Below the pieces are notes generated by a model. That model was given only the letters and a program-made list of their open reading frames with translations, did no database searches and was not told the DNA's origin. The position numbers and the translations under genes are program-made. A stretch of 64,000 nt of DNA from Leishmania infantum JPCM5 (lineage: Eukaryota > Euglenozoa > Kinetoplastea > Trypanosomatida > Trypanosomatidae), in contig NC_009405.2 in the NCBI RefSeq assembly GCF_000002875.2, positions 280,928 to 344,927 of the forward strand. The letters are read 5' to 3'. Below are positions 12,801-20,398 of this stretch, one piece after another (within the stretch, counting starts at the first letter, position 1; the number at the start of each line of letters is the position of its first letter).

Positions 12801-13504
12801 TCACCCAGGCACAGCGAGTGCTCGTGCAACAAATTAGTCAAGCCAGTTCCACATATGTGCATCGCGTCGAGGACCATCTACGCACGGCGCAACAGATGCT
12901 ACGGTCTGTGATGATGGCTATCGGCTCGCACGAGATCGTGTCACCGCCGGCCAGCCGCCCCACCACGGCGGCCTTGTCGTCTAGGCATAAGCTTCAGGTG
13001 GCGGCAACGGCTGCGGAGCTGCATCGCCGAACCGCAACCCTCACCCGTGCGGTTGAGCGGATGCTAGACTTAGTCGTGCAGGGTGGCGATGGCCCAGCTG
13101 CAGCAGAGCGCTCGTCGACGCAGTCATTTAGTGTCAGCCTCATCCGAGAACAGCTGCAGGAGCTGCGCCGCCTCTTCTCCGAGGCGGAGCGGTATGTCTT
13201 GCTTCCCTTCAACGAGCTTCTCTGCGTCCCTGATTCGGTGGGAGTGGTGACCGCCGCAGCCGCGACGGCGGGCGATGAGAGCGACGTGGACGGGCAGCCG
13301 CCACATAAACGCTACTCGTACACACAACAGTCACCGCTGGCAAAGCTGTCAGGCCCCAGAGCCGCATCTGTTACTGCATCAGTTGCTCCGCAGCGACCAT
13401 CGTCATCGACGACTCACACCTCTGGTGAGACCTGCGTGCAGGAAATTGCCGCCGCCACACTTTCGCCGATCGCGCGCGACGAGGGTGCGCGTCAGTGGTT
13501 CTGA
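3887..13504 (+). CDS. Giant coiled-coil protein with NPF/DPF tandem repeats (3205 aa)
   Basis: I place the start at the first ATG of the open frame (3887); the frame extends upstream only to non-ATG codons. Residues ~1-250 are Ala/Ser/Pro-rich and probably disordered. From ~260 to ~2830 the protein is mostly heptad-rich coiled coil (Glu, Gln, Arg, Leu, Ala), interrupted by an acidic disordered zone at ~850-1330. Residues ~425-744 are five 64-residue repeats, each with NPFADAEDPFGG, followed by a partial sixth; another NPF lies near residue 962. The last ~370 residues are less repetitive and helical. The overall form resembles golgins or other long tethers and scaffolds. NPF binds EH domains and DPF binds the AP-2 alpha appendage in other eukaryotes, so a membrane-traffic scaffold is an inference. 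No transmembrane segment or GRIP-type end was recognised. There is a SIDER-like repeat just downstream. Confidence 0.85.
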   Translation: MSSVHASLSGSGAPSLQHITASAGIASPPYIHHHIGGSSVHGDHPSLLYPPLTPEREEALRSKGRQLLDEHRRQVAANGLPYTAEEVAALQERGRELLRSAREAAAANGGHHVPAPMLSAAVRIAAETPHHSSLHSDTPDVSAGGDKSGAAQSSSAPTQLPHTSAAMPYLPTAKPGATAEGETPPAFDSSASIGATAIPSSSSSSQLQDFLAAVQSPQCVAEEQQAQLHALRSSSRVAGEESFTKSEVDALRQTLIQQFNEHMAQCEQANQVYWTQVTSHHRNEVSALEQECAAYKRRAEKAEAAAQAQQLQRDVEEKASVSAADALRLDVNRLEAELRLARQQSAEAQAAKDAAEAEAAILRETVQEQRGRLTELEQQVFSSTAQLQDARDDAEHAAHTAEAELNAARLQIAHLQAGLDAANAELQATRESAAAARPTRGDGNPFADAEDPFGGSSRVAAPCADDGALDAARQRIAELEAELDAANAELQATRESAAAARPTRGDGNPFADAEDPFGGSSRVAAPCADDGALDAARQRIAELEAELDAANAELQATRESAAAARPTRGDGNPFADAEDPFGGSSRVAAPCADDGALDAARQRIAELEAELDAANAELQATRESAAAARPTRGDGNPFADAEDPFGGSSRVAAPCADDGALDAARQRIAELEAELDAANAELQATRESAAAARPTRGDGNPFADAEDPFGGSSRVAAPCADDGALDAARQRIAELEAELDAANAELQATRESAAAAQHASDRDLEAARQSLADLEDALAEAAGDLERLQEDVDEKSRLIQALRAGEAALGSLRVDATCSGSGSGWAITHSSEGVHGGAKDTVTGTSAETVHVLRGRVADLTHELERMRRQQEQALVSAVVPAMEALGGQYVEGEHRLALFEEANSAVDDEAAQRRGQVPGVPGEWKSEEDRRGAESGEQTTRPLDGTTRTTAIATASASLTNPFYSSTDGDEAADGMMLSPVPRPPAGTFMKVLRSPGNLKGSDVFAATESARRVALRGMQPSAVAAEMSAAAEIGIWEEDDGEDCRNTPDTLASFHMSRDGQAARGDDAFRGSDSRKDGGAEAEDMGCRRAASSRTLAPAINEDPETPRALSAVSEKNADFNDLRRCSRDVNVDSDEDDSTEECDVSVSTRVAASYGRQAAHSTAMEGKVDDSGAAMQKLGRQYADAQHRLYLSEEARQSLEAEVSELRKMVEKLQAVLACQPRQTSAAAPTDGYAGDEADVRTITTSFASSVPTAARERLTKEEGYDANASSPRTPSPRSGDDDTESGSLGSAHFSEHGVSVTTTAAPAHDDDPTSCQYPLATAASEDTAALYERIAELEERLKDIEAQHEEELESLAEAAAERIAAMEQRYAENLAATEKAAAAAEVERQGEQDTTVSLLARVTQLTEALTDAQAAHAAELQRLQDEHEDLLRQRLSEQEDSFGAVVRQLNQGHQGHLWALASSAETGGAGAAESSLSPQENVQYWKGQHATLLKRFEQLQNEYDAFAQDIAALQRRLSEQEATRQEQEQEQSRMMRDATSQQFTTLHQRLEEMSKVVDAAQADAQASSKKLHYLTARHTENEAALQAEMNGLRSQLQSARDELAHVNNLNEELSELLQQGANSVDTVLRERDAQNAALEQQVQQLKLQLAAAGDRLTDLQAALQEKQVSADALQQRLVELEEEKRVAEAQLRESRRHAEEHERTTMNAADRAARDAEQARVAAQQAMAQQHATHKQEIAALHRELDELRDELEVAQTVAATVPLEAQRHQRDLGTVRDRLAEALRSQQELQQQLKTSRAELERQRLLLMRGGSGNGSDAGDAGAFEGGGAPADARLNALLHRSEELEEKLREASTERNALQQERDRLSMQVKSAARVAEVKEQATRRQEAELRRARSQLAAVRDDLAQRVQSNHALQLEMDHLQERLADVTSAYEELQGRHAATVLQSSMQEHAEALLMAKAVTIPRALEEYVEGVFSAYHAMLQAASKDRRHIYDRCDLIEKAASEAMAEAEAQNHAYEAAIADAQEEQQQMKEIIESLQQTTQKALEAKNAAVADAAAARDELEATQRRAREDVFNAQRDLQMAELQHADTLHSLSLLQDEVTNTAALIKNQKSKYERREAELMEEVALLQAELETRKSAARQLQQANDEKRTELQDMADAAVQARDQAVHESQALQAQLARVLPRLAQLEDEQAQRTADLMDTAQQLSALHKKTTSTENVSRKHIEELNQTLQELLQAHAMLQRTHTTTEATADRLRSQLASVTQELERATATASQQEEELTTVKARLHEVETHTSRVMGEDQARLRDGELRLQGLEQRNAALQQECKTLQESLQSLRIEHDSTVDALQHKSEAFAAQEQQMNHQLRLLRERIETLESERQELMSSEQAITASRDACQREMLALEHQVEHLQHHLGASNGHNERLNQEIVQLKTDHAVEVDRLREAITDAQKELAKCRQLLAQAEAHQVEQESTHYSLSTEVSAVREELKAARAQAERATQQHRKAKAEQEEMATLLQSQMAQLHEELRGKHEQLRMLENTSAHQQDTLNRLRQGMAEAEESLKHTRQQLLNQQEAAAAAKEHHRRDRYELQTKLNDAEDAMAEMTRSQEQYRQRMTSKVELYEVAEEALRSEVTDLRTDVARLEEELAATTHSKAAAETHQSRQAQSIKAAESELQLLRAQTAHDMTEIATLKLQLQQRTAELERCRREAAAQLTGERLRWEAEHTAACDALKEALRQEQQAIKDAREARERALASLECKQRDAVALEDECRAMRAQVRHLRRCLDAAQYQLTSLEGMAKDMAEDLGMTPEGLPGHEEGAFLDAASHTHDTSVNSTESCATAAVAAAAASGAAVQSVMDELQRRLSIFTFVANTFDSEDDQLAELRKALEQQEDVVQLLAEACAGESMNAANSATPLRTGRAGASDITPGLNSTPTPRGLRAAVSSGADAGGASASAVPPPAMLTQAQRVLVQQISQASSTYVHRVEDHLRTAQQMLRSVMMAIGSHEIVSPPASRPTTAALSSRHKLQVAATAAELHRRTATLTRAVERMLDLVVQGGDGPAAAERSSTQSFSVSLIREQLQELRRLFSEAERYVLLPFNELLCVPDSVGVVTAAAATAGDESDVDGQPPHKRYSYTQQSPLAKLSGPRAASVTASVAPQRPSSSTTHTSGETCVQEIAAATLSPIARDEGARQWF
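5161..6147 (+). repeat. 192-bp in-frame tandem repeat, five full units plus a partial
   Basis: The block beginning GCTGCAGGCTACCC recurs at 5161, 5353, 5545, 5737, 5929 and 6121, an exact spacing of 192 bp (64 codons). Units differ almost only at one synonymous site (CGG or CGA before CCCACACGC: G, A, A, G, G in units 1 to 5). The sixth copy diverges after GAGAGTGCCGC. Each unit encodes a disordered NPF/DPF segment followed by a short coiled-coil segment. Confidence 0.95.
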
Positions 13505-13714
13505 TCGCCCCCCACCTCGCGCACACAAGACGAGGTGCACTGAATCTCTCTCTTTGCACCCCTCCGCCCCCCCGGCTCAAAATCTGCTCCCCTTTCCGCA
13601 TCGGCACCTCATGCATCTTGTGCGCGAGCTGCTGCTCCTCTCTCAGACCCTCTCTTCCTTTTGGGCTTCCTTCCCTGTTACGCTCCCGTGATGGCGGGTG
13701 AAAGTGGGGAGGGG

Positions 13715-14292
13715 GGCGAGGGACATACACACACCTCTCTCAGCGCGTGGCACCTCAGGGACCAGTGCACCCACTTTCTCTCCGTGGGAAAAGCCAGGCA
13801 GCCCCCTCCCCCACCCCCTGCCAAGTGCCGAGCCGCTTCTGGTGGTGACGGGTTCAGAGCGATGTGTCGCTGCTGGTGCCGGCGGTGGCGTCCTGGATGA
13901 CGTTGCATCGGAGTGGCCCGCGACAGCGAGGCAGATCTGTATCCATCCACATGATGGGCAGAGCGTCATCGTGACCCGAGCGTCTCCCACCCGGGCCGGC
14001 CCTCACACCGCCCACTGGTGTGGGTGGGGTGCCCGAGCGCCACCGCGAGGGGGATGCGCCCGGTGGCGGCCGGCATGGTGGGCGCGGCTGCGCGGCGCCC
14101 CGCGAAGCATGGGCTGTGGGCGTGGGTGGGGGCAGGGGCCGTGCTCTCCGATGGCTGGGTCGGCGCGTTGCTGTGGCGCGTGTGTGTCCTACGGCTGCCA
14201 TCGGCCCACGCGAGGTTGGGTCTGTGACAGGGGTCGGAGGGAGAGGGTGTGGCAGTGGAGGGGCGGTTGGACGTCATGTGATGCGGCAGCGA
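13715..14292 (+). mobile_element. SIDER-like degenerate retroposon, copy 1
   Basis: About 580 bp nearly identical to 25897-26503, in the same orientation. The shared block starts near the CA stretch before CTCTCAGCGCGTGGCACC and ends shortly after GGCGGTTGGACGTCA. It has no coding capacity of its own. Its size, its non-autonomous character and its place in a presumed 3' UTR fit the Leishmania SIDER family (short, degenerate relatives of ingi/L1Tc retroposons), probably SIDER2. The family name is from memory; the dispersed-repeat status is seen directly. This copy lacks 29 bp present in copy 2. Confidence 0.65.
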
Positions 14293-15634
14293 AATGGGCA
14301 CCGGTCAACGAAATGCTGTTGGTAGTGTTTGATGTGCTGTGCTCTAGCGGCCCCCACCCTCTGCCCCGCATTCATCTTCCGCCTCTTGGATTGTGAGTGT
14401 TGTGGTGGGTAGCGATGATGACATGCGTATCGGCTGTGTGTGCTTTGTGCCGTAGGCTGCGCTCTCTGCTCATTTTTATGATTGCTCCGACGATGAGTAT
14501 GTTGCGTCCCCCCTGCCGTTCAAGCTGCATCTCTGTTCCGCCGTCTACGCACGTGTGATTCTCTGCAGGTGTCGGCGCCTGTGTGTGTCTGAGTTTTGAG
14601 AGTGTCGCACTCAACTTGCCGCCTCTCTTCCTCTCTCCCCACGACCGCCCTTCGCCACTTTACTGGCGTATTACGACGACCACTTGTATCGCATCTCTCT
14701 GTGACTCTGTCTCTGTGCGGATCCGTCGACCGTGAGAGAATGTGTTTCTGGGCTTTCATTCTTTTTGTTGTGCTAATGTGCACATGAGTCCACGTGTGCA
14801 TGGATGCGTGCTCTGCTTTGGTGTGCGCGCCTGGGTGGTGGTGGCGGTTACCACACGGACTGCCACACCACCCTTCCTACACCGAACACATGCGCGCGTT
14901 CTCTGTGTGTGTGTGTATGTTTGCTCCCAAAGCCGCCTCATCATCTTGAGCAACGAATGCTTCCTGAGAAGGACCATCAAAGTACGTTTCGCGTTGCCAT
15001 CGGCGCCGCCTTTACCACGATGAAGTGGGCGAAACACAAGGGCAAATGCCTGGGAAGAGTGCTGGTGAGTCTCTCTGACTTCTCGACTCCATCGCGTTGA
15101 TGTCCTGGCTTGTCTGCTCCGCCAAGCAAGCACGGAGCATGCGTACGCACAGCTCCGTCAACAGTGGACGCGCGCACCCGCCTTTTAGTCGTCCACCTTT
15201 GATGTGATGGATCTCGCGATGAGAACTGTGCCGTTTACTTCGACGTCTAGGCTTCCTTACTCGCTCTTCACGCTCCCGCCAAGGTCACCTCCTCCCTCTT
15301 CCCTGCTCACTTTCTGGTCCTCTTTTCTGGCGCCGCTCTCTCTGTCTCTCACAACGTGGGCGTGCGCGTGCATCTGTGCGCATATGTGCTCCCCCGCTGC
15401 AGGTTGCGGCGGGTTGCTTGCCTTGTCCAGGCTTCTCCTTGCTCCTCTGTTTTCTCGTCCCTTACCGCGGCCCCATCGCTGACTCACCGCTGCCTGTGCA
15501 CGGCGAGTAGGTAAGGTGGAAAAAAAACGCGCGCGCGGCCGCGGCAGCTGTTTACGCGCAAGCGTAGCAAAGCGAAGCAGCATTCAGCAGTGAGACGGTT
15601 GGCAGCGCATAATAGGTTTGCTTGAAAAGCGTAG

Positions 15635-15707
15635 CTGCCCACCTCCTCCCCGCTTCTGTCTCCTCTCATAGCCAGCAGCGACTTGCCCCCCCCCCTCCCC
15701 CAAACAG
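15635..15707 (+). promoter_or_regulatory. Candidate spliced-leader acceptor(s) for the CHCH-like gene
   Basis: Two pyrimidine tracts end in AG: TCTCCTCTCATAG (AG 15670-15671) and a C-rich run ending AAACAG (AG 15706-15707). They give 5' UTRs of 105 or 69 nt before the ATG at 15777. Confidence 0.45.
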
Positions 15708-15776
15708 CAGCAGCAGCAACGTTGCGCCCTCCCTCCTCCTGCTCTCTTTCTCTTGCTCTGCACGACGACGTAGCAG

Positions 15777-16421
15777 ATGAAGTCGTCCGATATCTTTCAC
15801 GCGTGCAAGTACACGCCCATCTTGCTCAAGAGCCGTACGAACGACAGCGGCGTCAACCAATACGGCCTGAGGCCCGTCAACTCCTACGACTACCTGAATC
15901 CGACAAACTTGGTAAACTTCGGGCGCGGCACCGCCTTCGACAACCTCGGTGTGCGCCGCTCTGAGCGAGGCCAGATCGACTCGGCCCCCTCGCTCGGCGG
16001 TTCGCCCGTGTTCACGCAGGCAAAGCTGCTAGGACTGAGCGGTGACGACCAGCTCCGCCTCTGCGAGGCGGAGACCACGCAGCTGCGGATGTGCATGGCG
16101 AAGGGCGGCAGCACCTGCGAGCGCGAGAGTCTTCTGCTGGACGCGTGCCTCTCCAAGGTTGGCCACTTGCGCCGTGCCATTAGCCAAGCCGGCTCCGAGT
16201 TCAACGACTGGTTTATTCAGAACGTATCGGACAACCACACCAAGCCGTTTCAACATCGCCCCCACGACTGGCGGCACTACTACGCACAGGAGAAGCTCGT
16301 GCGTGAGAAGCAGCAGAACGGGCACGCGTACGGGCGGCGACCGAAGGAGTTCTCTTTCGGTGCTCGCTATGTCAAGACGGAGGGCTACGGCAAGCGACCG
16401 CGCCTGCCGTACAACAAGTGA
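15777..16421 (+). CDS. Twin CX9C (CHCH-like) protein, probably mitochondrial (214 aa)
   Basis: The ATG at 15777 follows the pyrimidine tracts directly. Cysteines at residues 96, 106, 114 and 124 form two CX9C pairs separated by seven residues (CEAETTQLRMC, then CERESLLLDAC). This is the pattern of CHCH proteins, which are oxidised by the Mia40/Erv1 route in the intermembrane space or sit in mitochondrial ribosomes and respiratory complexes. The N-terminal ~90 residues and the Tyr/Arg/Lys-rich C-terminus (KRPRLPYNK) are extra to the core and suggest a subunit embedded in a larger assembly, such as a mitoribosome or respiratory complex. There is no classical presequence. I do not recognise the specific subunit. 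Confidence 0.75.
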   Translation: MKSSDIFHACKYTPILLKSRTNDSGVNQYGLRPVNSYDYLNPTNLVNFGRGTAFDNLGVRRSERGQIDSAPSLGGSPVFTQAKLLGLSGDDQLRLCEAETTQLRMCMAKGGSTCERESLLLDACLSKVGHLRRAISQAGSEFNDWFIQNVSDNHTKPFQHRPHDWRHYYAQEKLVREKQQNGHAYGRRPKEFSFGARYVKTEGYGKRPRLPYNK

Positions 16422-17457
16422 GCTACGCGATACAGGAGGCATGGCAGGTAATGGACTGCTTCACTGTGTACGTATACGTGTCGGGGTGCGCACAACGAGG
16501 GACCGCGTAGGCAGCGACGCTAGTGCATGTGTTCTGTGTTGTTTGTGCCTTGCTCGCTCGCATGCCCTTCCCCCTCCCTCCCTCCCTTCCACGACTGCAT
16601 CGCCCTCTGCCTCTTTCGAAGACGCACCGGCACACGCTCGCTGACAAGCACCGGTGCACCCGCTCGTCAAGCACGTTGCCAAGCCGCAGTCAAAGATGCA
16701 GACGAAAGCACAAACACAGGTACGTGCACCTACTTTCCCGCGTGCAGTCAGAGGCACGCGCCGTTATCGAGGCACGCAGGTGTGTGTGTGTGCGATGCTG
16801 ATCGTGGCGGCTCTTTAGTGAACTCCTCTGTCCCACCTCTTCCAGCCTCTTTACTCGGCACTGCTGCCTCACACCCTTCGCCCCCCACCACCACCACCGT
16901 CGCCTGGCCAAGGCAAAGATTCCTTGGTCTTTCGCCGCCAGTTTCACTCGTCCAGCCATGCCTCTGGACGGATTGGTGGCTAACGCAGCAGCGACGGTAA
17001 GGAGCAGTGGGCAAGAGTACAGTCGATGAATGAACCGGTGGGCGTGCAAGCGGGCGTGTGTACCTCTGTACATTGCGTAGTATTCGCTGCACTCCGAACT
17101 TGCCGATTTCCGCCACAACCTTTTCTGTGAAGACGAACGGGCAGCCTTCCACGCGACGCGATGCTGATGCACCTTCTCTCCTGCTCTCCCTCTATTGCCA
17201 TCGGTGCCCTGCCCTCCGCCTCGCTGCATCGAATCATTTCGCTAAACACGCACACACACGCGTACACGCACACATCGGAACTGATCAGGAACACTGGAAT
17301 ACATCAACTCGCCCATCTCTGTGTCCCCCCTCCTGTCCAACCAAGGCAAGCCTGCACACCGACATCACGGAAGGAACAACGCACACACGCACTCACACAC
17401 ACACACACACATATCTCTAGAGAGGCATCTCCACATACGTCACCACCTCTCTTCCAC
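16422..17457 (+). other. Intergenic spacer
   Basis: About 1.0 kb of low-complexity, pyrimidine-rich sequence. A CA tract (about 17376-17412) lies just before the next start. No gene seen. Confidence 0.75.
17289..17345 (+). promoter_or_regulatory. Candidate spliced-leader acceptor for DUF4833-like gene 1
   Basis: The AG-free pyrimidine tract around CCCATCTCTGTGTCCCCCC ends at AG 17344-17345, giving a 112-nt 5' UTR for the ATG at 17458. A second possible AG is at 17419-17420. Either one excludes the upstream in-frame ATG at 17161. Confidence 0.45.
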
Positions 17458-18612
17458 ATGTCCATTCCGCTCGTCGCAAGCGGCAAGACGGTGAAGGAGG
17501 ACAGCGAGCTCTTCTTCTCCGTCACACGTGGCTTCTCCGTGCCAGGCGTCAGCAGCCAGTATCAGACACCGCTTGCGTTCAACCAGCTCATGCGCAGTCG
17601 TCTGCGGCAGCGCAATCGGTTCAACCATGATCACCACGACACGTGTGCGTACATTGAACGGTCAAAGAACGCCAACGTGGTGGCGTACACAGCAAACCTT
17701 GTCGATGCAGCCACACAGAAGAGGGTGGGATCTGGCATCGGGCGGCAGTGCGTGCCGTACCGCGACCATCCTTTGCACGCGTACTTTGTGAGCCTCGAGC
17801 CATCCTATCTGGAGGAGCGTCGCCGCAAGGGGATCGAGTACGACTGCGACGAACTCAGCATTCTTGAGCGGACGCTGGCGTACGGCTGCTCAGCGACGCC
17901 GGTGAATACGGAGAGCGTTCTGCGGTACTGGAGCAAACACACACCAGAGGCGTTCGCAGCTCTCCAGGAGGAGTGGAAGGCAGATGATAGCGTTGGCATC
18001 CCTGCCGAGAATCAGGCCACGGCGTATGGCGAGCATCAAGGCGCGAAGGGTGTCTCAGCAGCAGGTGGCGCGACTGCGGCGCCTCCGTCGGCGAATGCGC
18101 TCACGGCGGAGTCGCTCGACGCGGCACTCAAGACGTGGTGGGCACCGTTCCACCCGTACATCTCGCACTTCGTGGCTCTTCCCACCTGGCCCGGTCTTAT
18201 CGTGTACCTGCCACCGGTGGCTAAGGTTGGCTCCAGCCCGCGTAGTAGTGTTGCTGCGATCGAGTCGCCGGCGTCTGCCACGTCGGCAGCGCAGACTTCG
18301 ACCTCAACCGACCAAGCTCGTGCCGCCAACACGACAGAGGCGGAGCCACCAATGGTGGACACGACGAACATCACATACGGCAACCACACGGAGCCGGCCG
18401 AGGCGACAGCGACTTCCGGCGTTCTGTCGGACGAGGACACCGTTGTCGCCATTATTACCCGCATCGACGGCGAGCTCAGCGTGCTAGAGAAGGTGTACGT
18501 GAAGAGCATTGAGCCGAAGCGGTTTTACAACCTGCCCAAGGTGGAGTACATCGAGGTGTTTGGCGTGTCCCTGGCAACCGGCAAAGAGACCTACGAGAAG
18601 AAGACTTGCTAG
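17458..18612 (+). CDS. DUF4833-like protein 1 (384 aa)
   Basis: The chosen ATG opens MSIPLVASGK. The frame is open further upstream, but that part is His/Thr low complexity translated from the CA tract. The recognisable core starts at RFNHDHHD and continues with YIERSKNANVVAYTANL, HPLHAYFV and a C-terminal pattern (VYVKSIEP, YNLPKVEYIEVFG, SLATGKETYEK). From memory this resembles DUF4833 (hallmarks RSKN, YW and AYG). A Ser/Thr/Ala-rich low-complexity insert at about residues 260-325 separates the halves of the domain. It is homologous to the next gene along its length, so the two arose by tandem duplication. No signal peptide or membrane span. Function unknown. Confidence 0.8.
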   Translation: MSIPLVASGKTVKEDSELFFSVTRGFSVPGVSSQYQTPLAFNQLMRSRLRQRNRFNHDHHDTCAYIERSKNANVVAYTANLVDAATQKRVGSGIGRQCVPYRDHPLHAYFVSLEPSYLEERRRKGIEYDCDELSILERTLAYGCSATPVNTESVLRYWSKHTPEAFAALQEEWKADDSVGIPAENQATAYGEHQGAKGVSAAGGATAAPPSANALTAESLDAALKTWWAPFHPYISHFVALPTWPGLIVYLPPVAKVGSSPRSSVAAIESPASATSAAQTSTSTDQARAANTTEAEPPMVDTTNITYGNHTEPAEATATSGVLSDEDTVVAIITRIDGELSVLEKVYVKSIEPKRFYNLPKVEYIEVFGVSLATGKETYEKKTC

Positions 18613-20398
18613 AGAAAGAGGGGAGAGGCAGTGAACTGAGGTGAAGCACAGAGAAGCGGAAGGATCGGCGTCGGCTGGAGGGGCGACCGCCTCTTCATTT
18701 CTTCTGTTGCTCCGTGCGTCACTAGGCGCCTGTGTGCTTGAGCACGACATGTATTGTTGCCGCCAGTCCATCCCCGCGCTCGCTCTTTCTCCCTCGTCTG
18801 ATAAGATCCTGCGCTTTGCTATTTTTCCGGCGAGTGTGCGCTCTCTTCTATCACGCGCATCGCATCGATCATCGTTGCGGCCCCCCTCTCCCCCCACTCG
18901 CCACTCGCCACCTGCTTGCTTGCTTCCATCTCTCGCTCTCTGCTGCATGTCTTGCTGCGATGAGTATAGTTTATATGTTGTTTCTCTTTTCTTTCTTTTA
19001 TGTACGCTCTGCGCATCACAGAGGGCTTGGCGGCGCTGATGCGGCGGCGGAGAGGGCCGTGTACGGCGGCTTCTCACTCTCGCTCTGTCTTGTCCCGTGC
19101 TGAGGCTGCGCTCTCCCTCCTTCTCCCCCCCCCCCACACACACACACACGGATGGACGCACACGCCACAGGCGAACACGCAGTGACACGCATGAAGAGGC
19201 TGCCAGCTGTGACAGCCCGCTGCTTCGATCGCCCTCCCTTGACTACGAGCACCTCTTCTGCTTCGCAAACCTTCTGCTTTTTAGTTTTGCGTTGCTGTTT
19301 AGATCGTTGACGTGTGTGCTTGTCTTTGTGGGCTCGCCAGGATCCTCTCGGCGAAACTGTCCCATTCACATCAATGACCACAGGCTCCCCATTCCTCAGC
19401 TGCATCCTATGGTTGGCCCGCTGAGCTCATACACCCTACGCACTGTCTAGACGCTTTCGTGAAAGCGAGCCCAGCTACGAAACCTAGGCGCACGTACACA
19501 TGCAACACATCAACAGCGGTCCCTCCTTAAGCTGCGTCTCTCTCTCTCTTTGCTGAGGTGTGCAATGAGTGTGCGTCCCAGCAGCCACGTGGAGCTGCGA
19601 TTCGGCGCCGCCGGTGCAGTATGACATGCAGACATCGACAGCAAGGCACAAACCTTTCTCTCTCCCTCTCTGACAAACTCGTCGCGCGGCGGTGATGGCT
19701 GTCCTCCTCCTCCTCCTTTGCATGTGCCCCGTCTCTTGCGTTCAACCTGTCACGCTCATCTCTTGAACCCCTACGCACACCGTCTTTTGACTGATCTCCC
19801 TATCCCCCCACCCATCCCCTCCCTTCCCCTCCACACACACACACACACATGCATACATACACACCACAGCACCGACAGCGCCTTCAGTCTTCGCCTCCTG
19901 TGCGTGTGTGCCTCTCCTCTCTCTGTGGAGCGCATCTTCGTCTCGTTTTCGTGCGCCTGCGCATCTCCTCCGTTTCGGTCCATTACGCACCGACTGGAAC
20001 CACGCCGGAAAGGCCAACGGCAAGCGATGCGAAGACGATAGAGGCTGTCCCGCGGAACCACAGGTAAAGCAAAGAGCGAAGCGAACTCGTCACGGCTAAC
20101 AGAGATATCATCGTTCAGAACAGCCACACACACACACACACACACACACACTTACAGTTTCCCCTCCCCCCGCATCTCGCCTCCCGCCTCCCGCCTCCCG
20201 CCTTCTGCTGCTCTGTCTTTCTCTCTGTCCCTTTCTGGATGCCTTGTTCGCTTCCGCCTGCCCCTCCCCCTCCCCCATTCCTTCGCTCGCTTCGGCCTTT
20301 GCGTGCCTCTGATCCTCGTGCGTCTTCCTCCCCGCCTCCTCTCTTGCCTTCCTGTTTTCCCTCGCTTGCGTACACACGCACACACGCACAGACATAGC
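18613..20398 (+). other. Intergenic spacer between the DUF4833-like paralogues
   Basis: 1.8 kb, C/T-rich with CA tracts (19136-19150, 19831-19870, 20127-20152). It ends in an exceptionally long AG-free pyrimidine tract. No gene seen. Confidence 0.75.
20158..20391 (+). promoter_or_regulatory. Long AG-free pyrimidine tract and spliced-leader acceptor for DUF4833-like gene 2
   Basis: There is no AG between 20158 and 20389 (232 nt). The tract is almost pure pyrimidine and includes a CCTCCCG tandem. The first AG is at 20390-20391, so the acceptor is well defined (or the next AG, 20395-20396). It leaves only 7 nt before the ATG at 20399, or 67 nt before the in-frame ATG at 20459. Confidence 0.6.

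Larger units (their letters stand above)
13505..15776 (+). other. Intergenic spacer with a SIDER-like element
   Basis: 2.3 kb between the coiled-coil gene and the CHCH-like gene. The first part is the presumed 3' UTR and contains a dispersed repeat (about 13715-14292). The rest is C/T- and TG-rich low-complexity sequence without a supportable gene. Confidence 0.75.

Noticed and set aside
13698..14396. Open frames across the SIDER-like copies (also 25835-26529) as genes
   Set aside because: The frames differ between the two copies because of the 29-bp indel, and the sequence is a non-coding dispersed repeat.
17161..17457. Upstream ATG of DUF4833-like gene 1
   Set aside because: It would translate the CA tract (His/Thr repeats) and lies upstream of the likely acceptors at 17344 or 17419.
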